64,000 nucleotides of DNA from Trissonchulus latispiculum (Eukaryota; Nematoda; Enoplea; Enoplida; Ironidae), in NCBI GenBank assembly GCA_030248195.1, contig JASAND010018301.1, forward strand, positions 18,475 to 82,474, in the 5' to 3' direction. Within the stretch, counting starts at the first letter, position 1. Each line of letters starts with the position of its first letter. The notes below the pieces were generated by a model. That model searched no databases and was not told where the DNA came from. It saw only the letters and a list, made by a program, of their open reading frames with translations. The position numbers were made by a program, and so were the translations under genes. Below, piece by piece: positions 47,009 through 59,000 of the stretch.

Positions 47009-50000
47009 GTACGTATATATATATGTATGTATTAATTTTTAGAAGTTGTGTAGAATTGCTTTGGTTTATGATATCTTTGTATATATTTGCAATTTTCTGT
47101 TTAACTAGTGTAAAAAGTTGAAGTCAGGATTGAGAAATGAAGTGTCCTTGGCGGTGGTCAAAGCAGCAAGTTTCGCATCTCTGGTTGCCAGAGAAACGGT
47201 TTTTTGTGCCCAGGAGTGTGTCCAGATACAAATTTTCTTAGCTGGGCACAAGCTAGACACAGCCAATTTTTTTACAGAAACGTGTCCAAAAAAAATTGCT
47301 GAGCATCCTAAATCTTAAAAAAAGCTGTAGCTTTTCTGGGAGGCTGCCGCCCCCACCAGAGCCCCCGCTCTTATCCTTATGCATACGTATGTTTCTCCGT
47401 TAGACTTTGGTAAACGCGACGCTGCTAGCCCCACGCCCCCTACATTGTCGTACACATCTTAACCGTGAAAATGCCGGTTGCTCAGGTGGCTTGATTCCCT
47501 ATGCTGGCTGAGAAAAGCTGGTTTCAATCTGTCACGTTATGTCGAAAGTCACGAAATAGAAAATTTTCTCAGCTTCTGGGGGACTCCGCCACCCAGAGCC
47601 CCCGAAAAATTTTTGCGTTCCCCCTCTCGAAAATTTTTCTGGCTGCGCTAGCACTCTGAGCAGTAAACAACTTCGCATAACAATAAATTTTGTTCCTACA
47701 CACTAAAATAACGAGTTATATAATACCATTTATATATCTTTGCGCTGTGCGAAATTTTAGTTTCTGGACACAAACAAAATTAGCTGGACACAAGGTGGAC
47801 ACAGTCCCGATTTTCAGACAAAGCCATAAAGAGGCAAGCAGCATTCCCTAACATAGATACCTGTTTATAATATTATGATTTCATCCTTTCTGAGTTGCAG
47901 ATATTATCTAACACAACCCTTTCATAGCACACTCTTGACGAATTTTAAACACATTTCTTGCTATAAGATGTGGGCAAAGGACGGAAACCTCCGAGGGAAA
48001 CTAAACTGTATCAGTTAGAAACTTAGTTGACGATGTAGCTTGCCTTTTAAGCATAGTCTCATATTATTGTTCGTGATTGTTTTCGTTTCAGCTTCATTCG
48101 AACGAATAATGCAAGCACAGGTTAGTTGTACATATTGTATAGCTCGGCGGGGAAAGAAAACCCACACTCTGAAATGCGGGAAAAGAAAACCCATCAGCAG
48201 CCTGAGTCAGCCATAATATGAGCTTGACCGGGTTTTGATAGCCTGTCTTAAAGAGCGTCCAAAACTGCCCTAGAAGGTGTATTATATTAGCCTCTGGTGC
48301 TTCACAGCAAATGTTTTGGGACTTTTAATATTTTGACATTTTTGGTCCCAACATGTGGGTCAGACATGGTCAACTTTGGTGTGTCACCCTAGGCCAAAAC
48401 AGATTATAGTTATGCAGAGGATATATCTAAAACTTAAGCGAAGTCATATGCTATTTGGTTCTAGTGCCTGTGTTGCAACCTGGGGTTACCTTAACTCGGC
48501 GGAAAAAGAAAACCCATTTGCGGGAAAAGAAAACCCAATTTTCAAAATATAATATTTTTCAAACCGTTAGCAACAAAGGTCAAACTAACACTTAAATTTG
48601 TTTAATGGAGCCTCTAGATTAATTTGATGTAGGCTTTACCTCGCACCATTTCGTTGTGTGTTGCCCAGATGATCAAAATCTGGCATGGTGCCCATTTGAA
48701 GCCAAGTTTGTAAATTTAACAAAATTTTGCTTATTTCTACGTTAAAATGGGTCTAGTTTGGCTCAAAATACAATAAAAGCTTGCTTTCAATACGACAGCA
48801 TGTTCCAACCGCAGAAAATGGGCAACGTAAAAAATCAGTATACATCCGGTAGAAATCCCGTTCAAATAAGTTTTTAAAAATCTTATGTCGTAAACGCAGG
48901 CAAATTTTTGGATATTTGTGAAACTTACTTGGAGTCAGTGGCGCATATACGAAATTTTTTCAGGAGGGGCGGACCTAAAAAAATTGGGGGGTCTGAGGGC
49001 GAAGCCCACCAGAAGTTGAAAAATGATTGAAAACAAGATTGAAAATGGAAAAATAAGCGTAAATTAAGCAAAAGACTAATAAATTCCGCTCTGAAGGCGC
49101 GAAAATGTTTGAAAATGTTAACAAAAGTCGCTATTGAAAGGTTTAAAACGCTGAAATAAGGGTAAATTAAGCAACAATTAAGGTGCTGGTATCGTTTTGT
49201 GCAGTGCTTTTGTGCGTATTTTTTGAAACGCCATAACTTTCGCAATTTTGTGAGTTGGAAAGAGCTTTATACATCATTTTAAAGCTTATAATCTGCAGAT
49301 TCTCATGAGAGTACGAAACTAGTAAAATTTCGCAAAAAATAGCTAAAACTTTCTGACATATATACTGACATCTGACAGACCAAAAATTTTTGAACATCGA
49401 TTTCTCAAAACTGTGGAATCGGCCAAAATTTTTTCTTGTGCTGTCATATAAAGGACATGTGGGCCGAGGGACATTTTTTTGGATTTGGCTCAGCAGGTCT
49501 TAACGTTCAAGAAAATCCATTAAATGTGCGGTGACACGAAATTTCGTAACTTTGCATTGAGTTTTCTCGCAACTGGAGATGTTTTAGCTCAAACCAAGAA
49601 AAATGTCCCTCCGCAATAGTGCGAATTTTCATTCTGGCAAAGATCACGCGAATCCATTGGGTAGTTTTTGAGAAATCGATGTTCAAAACAAAATAATCGC
49701 AGTTTTGCCAAAATGGTTTTTTGGCCAAATCTCTAGCTTAGAGCAACAAACTCCGGCTAACAGGCATTGATAAAATGTGCAATAAGACTGTGTATCGATA
49801 GAGTATAAATAAACCAAAATTATCCGTACGATTTGGCAGTAATTTTGAAAAAAACTGATTTTCTCGAAAACGGCCATTTTTGAACCCCAAAATTCGTTTT
49901 TTGCTTATACTGACTTAACCCCTAGAGATAGCTCAAAAGTTGTAAAAGCAAAAATGTTCATTTTTATGCCCTCTTTCCAGCCATACCAACCAATCTGGTG

Positions 50001-53000
50001 TCTCGACTATGTGCTGAGAGAATATTAATGGCAAAAACCAAAAATTTCTTATCTCTGCACCTAAAAATGCGGGACTGGTCCCAGAATGTTAAAGAGCACC
50101 GAAATAGTATATTTGGAAAGTTTCATCCACTTTCATAAAGAAGTAAAGCCTATAGGGTCAAATTTACACAAAGCGATACCAGCACCTTAAGTACATTTCG
50201 CGCCGAAGGCGCGAAAATTTTTGAATATTTATGCCCGCGCTACGCGCGGACAATAAAAGTTTTCCTTTACGTCTGGTTTGGGGGGGGGGCGGCCGCCCCC
50301 CCGCCCCCCCCCTCAGTGCGCCCTGCGCCCTCATTTCCGCTGCGCTATTCTTTTTGTGTTTGTTGTTTCAATTTGTGTTGTTATTTGATGTGCGTAATAT
50401 TTTAAGGTAGTGGCATCGTTTACCGTATTTTAAAGGCTAACTTTACAAGAACCAAAAATGCTCCTTCGTCGCATGTAAAATACATATGAGTACTCTCAGG
50501 CAGGTTGTACAAACACGGAAACTAGCCTGTAAAATGCATATGAGTGGCGTTGAGGTTGTAAATTAAGGAAAACAAGTTGCAACGGCTTAACATATGAGCC
50601 TGTCCTACAACGAGGCTCATATTGGCGTACGTATGTCATAATATAATTTGTCGATATTTGACCTTCATATAAATAGCACGTAAAGCTTTTCATTACAAAA
50701 TTGTCCTTCACACACCTTGTCGCTGAGACACTGTGCATACGCATTATACGGCATGCCACTCTGCGCTCTGACTCAGAGCCATGTGGGGAAAGCATTACGT
50801 ATGTGAGAGTAGTGTGTCATAGTGTTCCGAGAATACAGTAGGTGTACTATAGTGCTTCCGGAAATAGTAGGTGCCACGGTGTTTCGGGAAACATCAGCTT
50901 GCATGTACAGTTAAACTTGAGGTGTCGCAGTTCACTTCGTTCTGTCCATTTCTTTCAAGCCACAATGTTAACATGTTATGTCTATTCATTCGTTTTTTCT
51001 TTAATATGATGACCTGATGATCTTTAAGAAGGCTACTGTGACGCCAATATGAGCCTCGTTGTAGGACAGGCTCATATGTTAAGCCGTTGCAACTTGTTTT
51101 CCTTAATTTACAACCTCAACGCCACTCATATGCATTTTACAGGCTAGTTTCCGTGTTTGTACAACCTGCCTGAGAGTACTCATATGTATTTTACATGCGA
51201 CGAAGGAGCATTTTTGGTTCTTGTTTTCCATTCTTTTACATATGTATATATGCGCAAAAAAGAACCAACATAATATATTTCCGAACACCATGCGCAAGCA
51301 GATACTATTTTGACCACTTTTGGAAAACTTCACATTTGACCCAAAATCGCCTAAGTCCCCACCCCACCACAGCACTCTACAGCCACTTTGAGCATGCAAT
51401 TCTATGATAAAAATTGCAGCTCACTTATGGCTTTCATTGGGTACCAAATTTGACCACTTTTTAAAAATTTCATTTTTGACCGAAAATCGCCTAAGTCCCC
51501 ACCCCACCCCACCACAGCACTCTACAGCCACTTTGAGCATGCAATTCTATGACAAAAGTTGCTCAGCTCACTTAGGGCTTTCACTTGGTACCAAATTTGA
51601 CCACTTTTGAAAAATTTCATTTTTGACCGAAAATCGCCTAAGTCCCCACCCCACCCCACCGCAGCACTCTACAGTCACTTTGGGTATGCAATTCTATGAC
51701 AAAAGTTGCTCAGCTCACTTAGGGCTTTCACTTGGTACCAAATTTGACCACTTTTGAAAAATTTCATTTTTGACCGAAAATCGCCTAAGTCCCCACCCCA
51801 CCCCACCGCAGCACTCTACAGTCACTTTGGGTATGCAGTTCTATGACAAAAGTTGCTCAGTTCGATGCGGGCTTTCACTTGGTACCAAATTTGACCACTT
51901 TTTAAAAATTTCATTTTTGACCGAAAATCGCCTAAGTCCCCACCCCACCCCACCACAGCACTCTACAGCCACTTTGAGCATGCAATTCTATGACAAAAGT
52001 TGCTCACCTCACTTAGGGCTTTCATTTGGTACCAAATTTGACCACTTTTTAAAAATTTCATTTTTGACCGAAAATCGTCTAAGTCCCCACCCCACCCCAC
52101 CACAGCACTCTACAGCCACTTTGAGCATGCAATTCTATGACAAAAGTTGCTCAGCTCACTTAGGGCTTTCATTTGATACCAAATTTGACCACTTTTGAAA
52201 AATTTCATTTTGGACCACCTGACCCCTTACCGACCTGACCCCTCTGACGGTCAAGTGGAGCTAGCCCAGCAAAATGGGTGCGTTGCACAGCAAAACGGAC
52301 ACCGGAAATTAGCTGGGCGCACCAGAAAACCCGTATAGAGAAAGTTTTGAGAGGCCAAGTAGAGCCTAGTATGGACATCCAGGAAACGGTTGCCGACATG
52401 ACCCTCCAGACGACAAAGTGGAACCAGCCCAGCAAGATGGATGAGTCGGTCGGCAAAACGGACACCGGATATGAGCTGGGCGCACCAGAAAACCCATATA
52501 GAGAAAGTTTTGAGAGGCCAAGTAGAGCCTAGTATGGACCTCCAGGAAACGGTTGCCGACATGACCCTCCAGACGGCAAAGTGGAACCAGCCCAGCAACT
52601 TGGGTCGGTCGGGCAGAAAAACTGATAGCGGGAATCGATTCTCCGTCCGCAAAAACCTTTGTATGCAAGATTTGAGGCTTCCAGGTCGCAAAATAAGCGA
52701 AAAAACTAAGTTCAAAGTTGGACCCAAAATTCACCAACTTTGGCAGGCCAGTACCCAAAAATTACGCTCAGGACCGGAAAATCATATAGCAATTGAACGA
52801 CCCTGATATGTGTCCTATTCAGCCATATAGGCAGTATTGCCCCATATATAGCCCAGTCTGACTTATTACGGCGCCTTTGAAGCATACTTTTTGGCCATTT
52901 TAACGTTTTGGCCGACTTTGGCCCCCCGCCAAAAATTTTTTCCGGCTCTGGGAGGCATAAAAACTAGCCTATCGGCTTATTTTTGTTGCGTACTCCAAGA

Positions 53001-56000
53001 ATATATATGGTTTTCATAGGCAAAAATTTTTCTATCTGTTGTTATTAAAGCTACAAAACCCCCTTACCAGACGTCAAAGCGGAGAACCGGAAAAAAAAAC
53101 ATCACTCTCGTAAGCGATTTTTGGCGCAACTTTTTAACGGAAAGTGGTACGGGGATGAAACTTCGCACACATACTAAACTCGACACGTACAATTTTTTGC
53201 GCACATAATCTGCGCAGGATCTGCGCAGGAATCTGCGCAGCTTCTGCGCAGCCTTGTTTTACACGGTCATTCGACCATTTTCACTCATATTATAGCTTTT
53301 AATCGTGTATGAAAAATTTTTTATTTTGACCAAAATTCAATATTTGACGATAAACGGTGATAACGAGTTTTTCAATTTTTTAGTAGTTTTCGAATTTTTT
53401 ACCATTATTAATATAAGTGGACACAATCCAGACTAGAAACTGAAAAAATTTAAAAAATTAAATTTTTAAAATTTTTTAAGCTCGAACCAGACTACTTTCG
53501 GCGAGCGGACAGCGTGCAGCTGTATCTGCTCCGCCGAAAATCTAAATTTACAAGAAAATGGAATTTTTCGTTTGTCACTCATTGATGCACATTTAATGAT
53601 TGGGGATAACTGGCAAATTAAAATAATCCATAATAGCAACATTGAGACTTATTCTAGTGGGGGGGGAGTAAAATTACGAAGGGGGAATAGAAATAAAATA
53701 ACGCTATTCGCCCCCCTCCTCACAACTTCCAATGTATCCGTAAACTTTTATGGAAATAAATAACTCCGCCCCACTCGTTTTCTTCCTCCCCCAACCAGTC
53801 TGTTTCGCTATTTTACGATAACAAAATCATCAATCCTTTTTGGTCACTGCTGCGCGTTTGTAATGGCAAGCTAGCACTTAGCTAAGCAACAATTATGTTG
53901 ATTGTTAAATAGTGAAGGAATTTTATGTTTTAAACAAGGTTTTCCTCACATTTCGAATAATATTCTGTTTTCAAATTTGACGTACGAATTGACCAAAACC
54001 TATTACAGAGTCATTTTCCTAGTTTTCCGTTTAAGTCAAGAACAACTGAGATATCGCTTGTTGAATTTTGAAAAATAGCGTCAGTATGCGTTTTTGGGTT
54101 GCCGCTTTTTACACAAAAAAGGCAACCCTTTCATCTGGGTATGTCCCTTTATTATTGGGTTGCCGCTTTTTCACAAAAAGGCAACCCTTTCATCTGGGTA
54201 TGTCCGTTTTTATTATTATTCTCGTGACCACCCCCTGTCCCCCCCCTCTAACTGTTGATTGGGTGGACCGATTGGGCTGAAATTTTCACGGGGGGTTGGG
54301 GGTAGGGTGAAGTGTTGACTGAAGCGCGGGGAGCCCCGGGGGAGCAAGGTTGCTCCCGGAGCAGCCCCGTGAGTAAAAATGAGTAAAATAAAAAAGTTGT
54401 CCAAATGAGCTAATTTTAGTATCATTCGAAAGCTCTCGGCGAGTAATGAAAAAGTTGTAATTGGGTCAAGGCCTGAAAATGCACTCATTTTGAGTTATGA
54501 GACGAAAAATGGTCAAAAAATGGCCAAAAAAAGGCAAAATGGTTCAAAATTGAAAGTTCTCGGATCGGGCTCATTTCGGTGTCATTCGAAAGCTCTCATT
54601 GAGTACATAAAAAGTTGTAATAGGGCCAAGCCGCCAAAATGTACGAAAATTGAGTTACGGAGCTTCAAAGGGGTCAAAAATGGTAAAAATCGACCAAAAT
54701 GACCAAAAATCTAAACAACTCTTAATATGGTCAATATGGTACTCTAATGAGAGCTCTCGATAGGGACTACACGAATCAGACAATACTGGGCCACGGAGGT
54801 GCCTCCTTTGGGAGATATCGCTATATATAAACGGAAAAAGCCGCGGCAACCCATTCTCGCTACTTCGCTAGTTATTCATCATCTCGTGACCACACCTGTC
54901 CCCCCCTCTAACTTTTGATAGGGTGGCCCGATTGCTGAAATTTTTCGGGGGTGTTGGGGGTGGGGTGAAGTGTTGACTGAAGCGCGGGCAGTCCGATATT
55001 TCACGGATTCCGGGAATGGCGAATCCCGGAATTTTTTAGAATGGTAAGGGGGGACCAAGGGAAACGTAAGAATTTTTTGTCTCGGATTTTGCTTAAAATT
55101 CGGTCATAGGGTAATTCGATAGCGCTGATTTCGAAACTGAAATAGAAATTTCCGGAAAATTTATATACGGATTTCGAGATATTGAACCCGGAAAATTCCG
55201 GATTTTAAAAAATTTCTCCGAAAGTGGTCGATATGGTGCTAAAATGAAAGAGCTCGTCGAGCTGAACAACTTTCCTTCTTGCGACATCTTCCGGAAATGT
55301 GCCTAGCGAAAGTTATGGCCGAAAAACTGAAAATCCGGGAATTCACGAAAATCCGGATTTTAAAAAATGTCTTCAAAAGTGGTCGATATGGTACTCAAAT
55401 GAAAGAGCTCGTCGAGCTGAACAACTTTCCTTCTTGCGACATCTTCCGAAAATGTGCCTAGCGAAAGTTATGGCCGAAAAACTGAAAATCCGGGAATTCA
55501 CGAAAATCCGGATTTTTAAAACTTTTTCCGAAAGTGGTCGATATGGTACTCAAATGAAAGAGCTCGTCGAGCTGAACAACTTCTCTGCTTGCGGCATTTT
55601 CCGGAAATGCGTCTAGCGAAAGTTACGACCAAAATACTGTTGCATTCTTCTGATAGAGACCCGTGTCTATAAGGGAAAAAGCAGCGGCAACCCATTCTCG
55701 CTACTTCGCTAGTTGGTAGTTTTCTTTCGACATGCTAAACAGTAACTAAAATGCTGAAAAATGACCCTCGGCAAGAAATTTCTGTCTTCGCATACGAAAT
55801 TTCAGCTCTCTAACTTAATATAATCGAAAGTAATCCTTGTTCAAAATTTCATTTTAATTTTTCAAATTGTGAGCTACCGCCCAATAATGAAAGCTACATT
55901 TTGTAAGAATATGCAAGTTTTTGGTTATTTAATGCTTTAAAGAGGTGAAATATATAGGTTGCCGTTACAAATTTTTCAGTCTACACGAGTGCGGTAAACG

Positions 56001-59000
56001 ATACCACCACCTTAACTCATTGAACGAAACGAATGAATGATAGTTTTAGGGAACCAACTACGTGCTGCTGTTTTTTTAAGTTACTGTTTCTGTTACGCTG
56101 CTTCTAGACTTGTAGGATAACTCACCTTTTGTTTTTAGTTTTAAGTGAGATGTAAGTTTGTTTGGACATTTTTGCAAAAAATGACTTTATCCCTGTCACT
56201 GTTCTTCACTGTATTATTATAAGATTGGTTTCCATTTCTGCTCCTAGGTTATTGCTTGGCCGGAAATTTGCTTTTAGGAAGCAACTGTAATGGCTTTTCA
56301 ACAGATGCAACGGTGGCGGGGCACAGACAGGTGGAAATTGGTCTGACAGAATTGGGATTTTATGTCCGATCGGAATTGGGAAAATTGCGGAAGTCATCAC
56401 AGATTCCCACTGAACTGTCCAAGCACTTGGAATATGTTCAGAACCGAATTGGTGAAGAAAAAAGGTGTTTTGCGTGGTTTTTGCTTTTTTCTTCTAAAGT
56501 TATTTTTCTAAAGTTAGTGCATAATGTTGCATAATATGCTAGGTTACTTGTACATGTACGTTGCAGTTTCTAAAGTGTGAACTTACTTACGTACTTATAA
56601 TGTTATGCGACTGAACACGATTAGTGGTAGGGTATTTTTTCGAGGGGGGCATTGCCTGGCTCGACAGCTGATGATGTCCAACTACATGCCAACATTATGT
56701 GCCCTTTATGCTTTTAGATTATTGCTGAATGAAGTTCTAACTTTAAATAGACTAGACTGCGCGAGCCGATGGGCTCAGATACAGAATATGTCACGGATCT
56801 TAGAGAAACGATTGGATGCTCTCCAAAATCCTAGTGACTGTGCTCAATCCAAAAAGCTCCTGTGCCATTTAAATAAGGGTTGTGGTTTTGGCTGCCAAAT
56901 CCATCATGTTGTGTATTGTCTGATGGTTGCATATGGAACAGGGGTTAGTCCAGTGCAGTGCATTAATGTTGTTATAGCTACCGGTTATCTAAAACGGTTG
57001 ATTCAAATGGTTAAAATGTTAACAGGTAATCTAGTAGCACTAAACTGGGCCTTTTCTACTTGGCGACAGGGTCCGGCCAACCGCCAGATTTGGGTTTCTT
57101 TTTTTTGGGCAGTCTCTTTTCTCACATATCTTGAGTTGTCCGTGCCTACTGTTAAATTTTAGTGTGTTTTGTTCTAAGTCAAAAAATCTTCCAGTGTCGT
57201 AGGAATTTTTTGGCCTAGAATTGGCAGGTCTTGTACCCAAACGGGACCTTTCAGTTTAGTTATAAGGTGACCCCTGGAGAGAACTTCAACCTACAGAAGG
57301 TTATAGGGTGCCGGTGTTTATCTCTGGATTCACAGCCCGGGGCCAGGAGCGACAACTCTAATGTTGGCTGCATCTGTGGAAGGGGGGGCATTCCTGCATC
57401 AGGCATGTCGCTTAGAACACAGACTCCTGTTAGCTTCCCACCCACTTACCGACCGGTTAAGGATAGACAGCTGGGTTGGCTGGAGCCCACGGCGAACCGT
57501 TTAGGTTATATACCTAACAGCATAAGCTTTAGCAATTGTAAATCACTTCCTACTTTTGGCCTTTCCCACTCCGCTGGTGGGAAATCCCGACCCTACTTAT
57601 TTCGCTTTGAAAATGTCCAGCTGCTTTCTGGTACCAAATTTACGTGTTAGGTTAATGTATGATTACATGGATCTGTTGCTTTCATGTTGTCACTGATGCT
57701 TTTGTTTGTATATAGGTGATTTAAAAGAGCATTGAGTGGTTTATAACATTGTTTGCTTAACCTTTGTTGGTCACTAAATCGCCTTTGCTTCGCTTTAGAG
57801 GACTATGATTCTGAACTCAAAAAATTGGCGATATTCGTCAAGCGGGTGGGAATCAGTCTTTCATCCTGTGAGTAACTCTTGCTTAACTGTGGATGGATTG
57901 GCTCAGCCATGGAAAGGTATTTCGACTTGAGTTTATAATATATCCGAAGATTTTGCAATTTTGCATTGTTTCTGTTGTTTTGGCAGAGTAGCCATGTCTG
58001 TATGGCCCTATATTTGTAAAGATTAAACGGATTAGATTAGCTTGGTTTTTTAGTGGGGGGGGGCGGCTGGTTGGCATCCCCCACTTTTTGGGTTCCCAAC
58101 TCGAGTCCTTCCCCTAAGTCGGCCCCTAACTTGACCCTTTTTTGGGCTTCCCTAAACACGATAAGGTGCCTAGAAAATGCCAGTTTTTAAGGATTCTTGG
58201 TCAAAAAGCTTTCCGGCTTCATCTGAATTTTTTGAGCACTTACCATATTTAGTTATAGCAATATATATACAAGAATAAAAATGCTCCGGTGGAGCATGAA
58301 AAATGCAATATGGTTGACATTCGGTTGTAAATGGACAGAGGACTAGGTTTTAAAACGTTAATATGGGAGGGACAGGTTGTAAATGCCAGGAGGTTAAAAG
58401 CGCACTAATATGGACCAGCTTCGCTGAACAACCCATATTCGCGAAAACTGCCAGAGTTTCTACCGGCTGCTGCTTGCTGTTGCTATAAGCAGTTCTTCAG
58501 AAAATCGTACGATTTGTCAGCATGACCTTGCAAGTATATACGTATATGTAAATAGTCTTGCTCCTTATTAAACAACTTAATAATACACGTACATAATGTC
58601 AACTGCCTTTCGCATCAACTTAATACAAGATTCTGCGCTGACAGTGCAGAAAAAACACCTTGAACACCTTTCTACCAGAACTGCATTGTTTATTTGGAAT
58701 AAGCTTAATATTTCAAAATCGTCCCGCTTGCTTTGAAAGCTGAAGAATGTAGATCTAACTAGTATGTCATGTGGAGTGGAGCATGAGTGACCGCGAATAT
58801 GGGTTGTTCAACGAAGCTGGTCCATATTTGTGCGCTTTTAACCTAGTCCTCCTGGCATTTACAACCTGTCCCTCCCATATTAACGTTTTAAAACCTAGTC
58901 CTCTGTCCATTTACAACCGAATGTCACCCATATTGCATTTTTCATGCTCCACCGGAGCATTTTTATTCTTGTCCTATTTCATTTTTAAGGTTCTCAGTAA

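Larger units (their letters stand above)
50406..56011. mobile_element. 5.6-kb TTAA-flanked element, host to nested repeats
   Basis: TTAA (50402-50405) then GGTAGTGGCATCGTTTACCG at the left; CGGTAAACGATACCACCACC then TTAA (56012-56015) at the right. The TIR is nearly identical to that of the 1.0-kb element at 49182. Inside lie a CAAGAACC MITE, 147-bp and 163-bp satellites and Helitron-like copies. No long open frame resembles a transposase. All of it is inside one FUT8 intron. Confidence 0.65.

Noticed and set aside
51404..52198. 142-codon repetitive open frame as a repeat protein
   Set aside because: The 147-bp satellite period is a multiple of three, which keeps a frame open by chance. No start context, splice signals or known domain.
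56605..57162. Single 185-codon gene
   Set aside because: Only the part 56718-56943 matches FUT8. The rest is intron read through a donor (GTTAGT) and lacks similarity.
57231..57650. 139-codon open frame as an additional FUT8 exon or gene
   Set aside because: No match to the fucosyltransferase family, no fitting splice phase and no recognised domain. It lies in the intron between 56943 and 57799.
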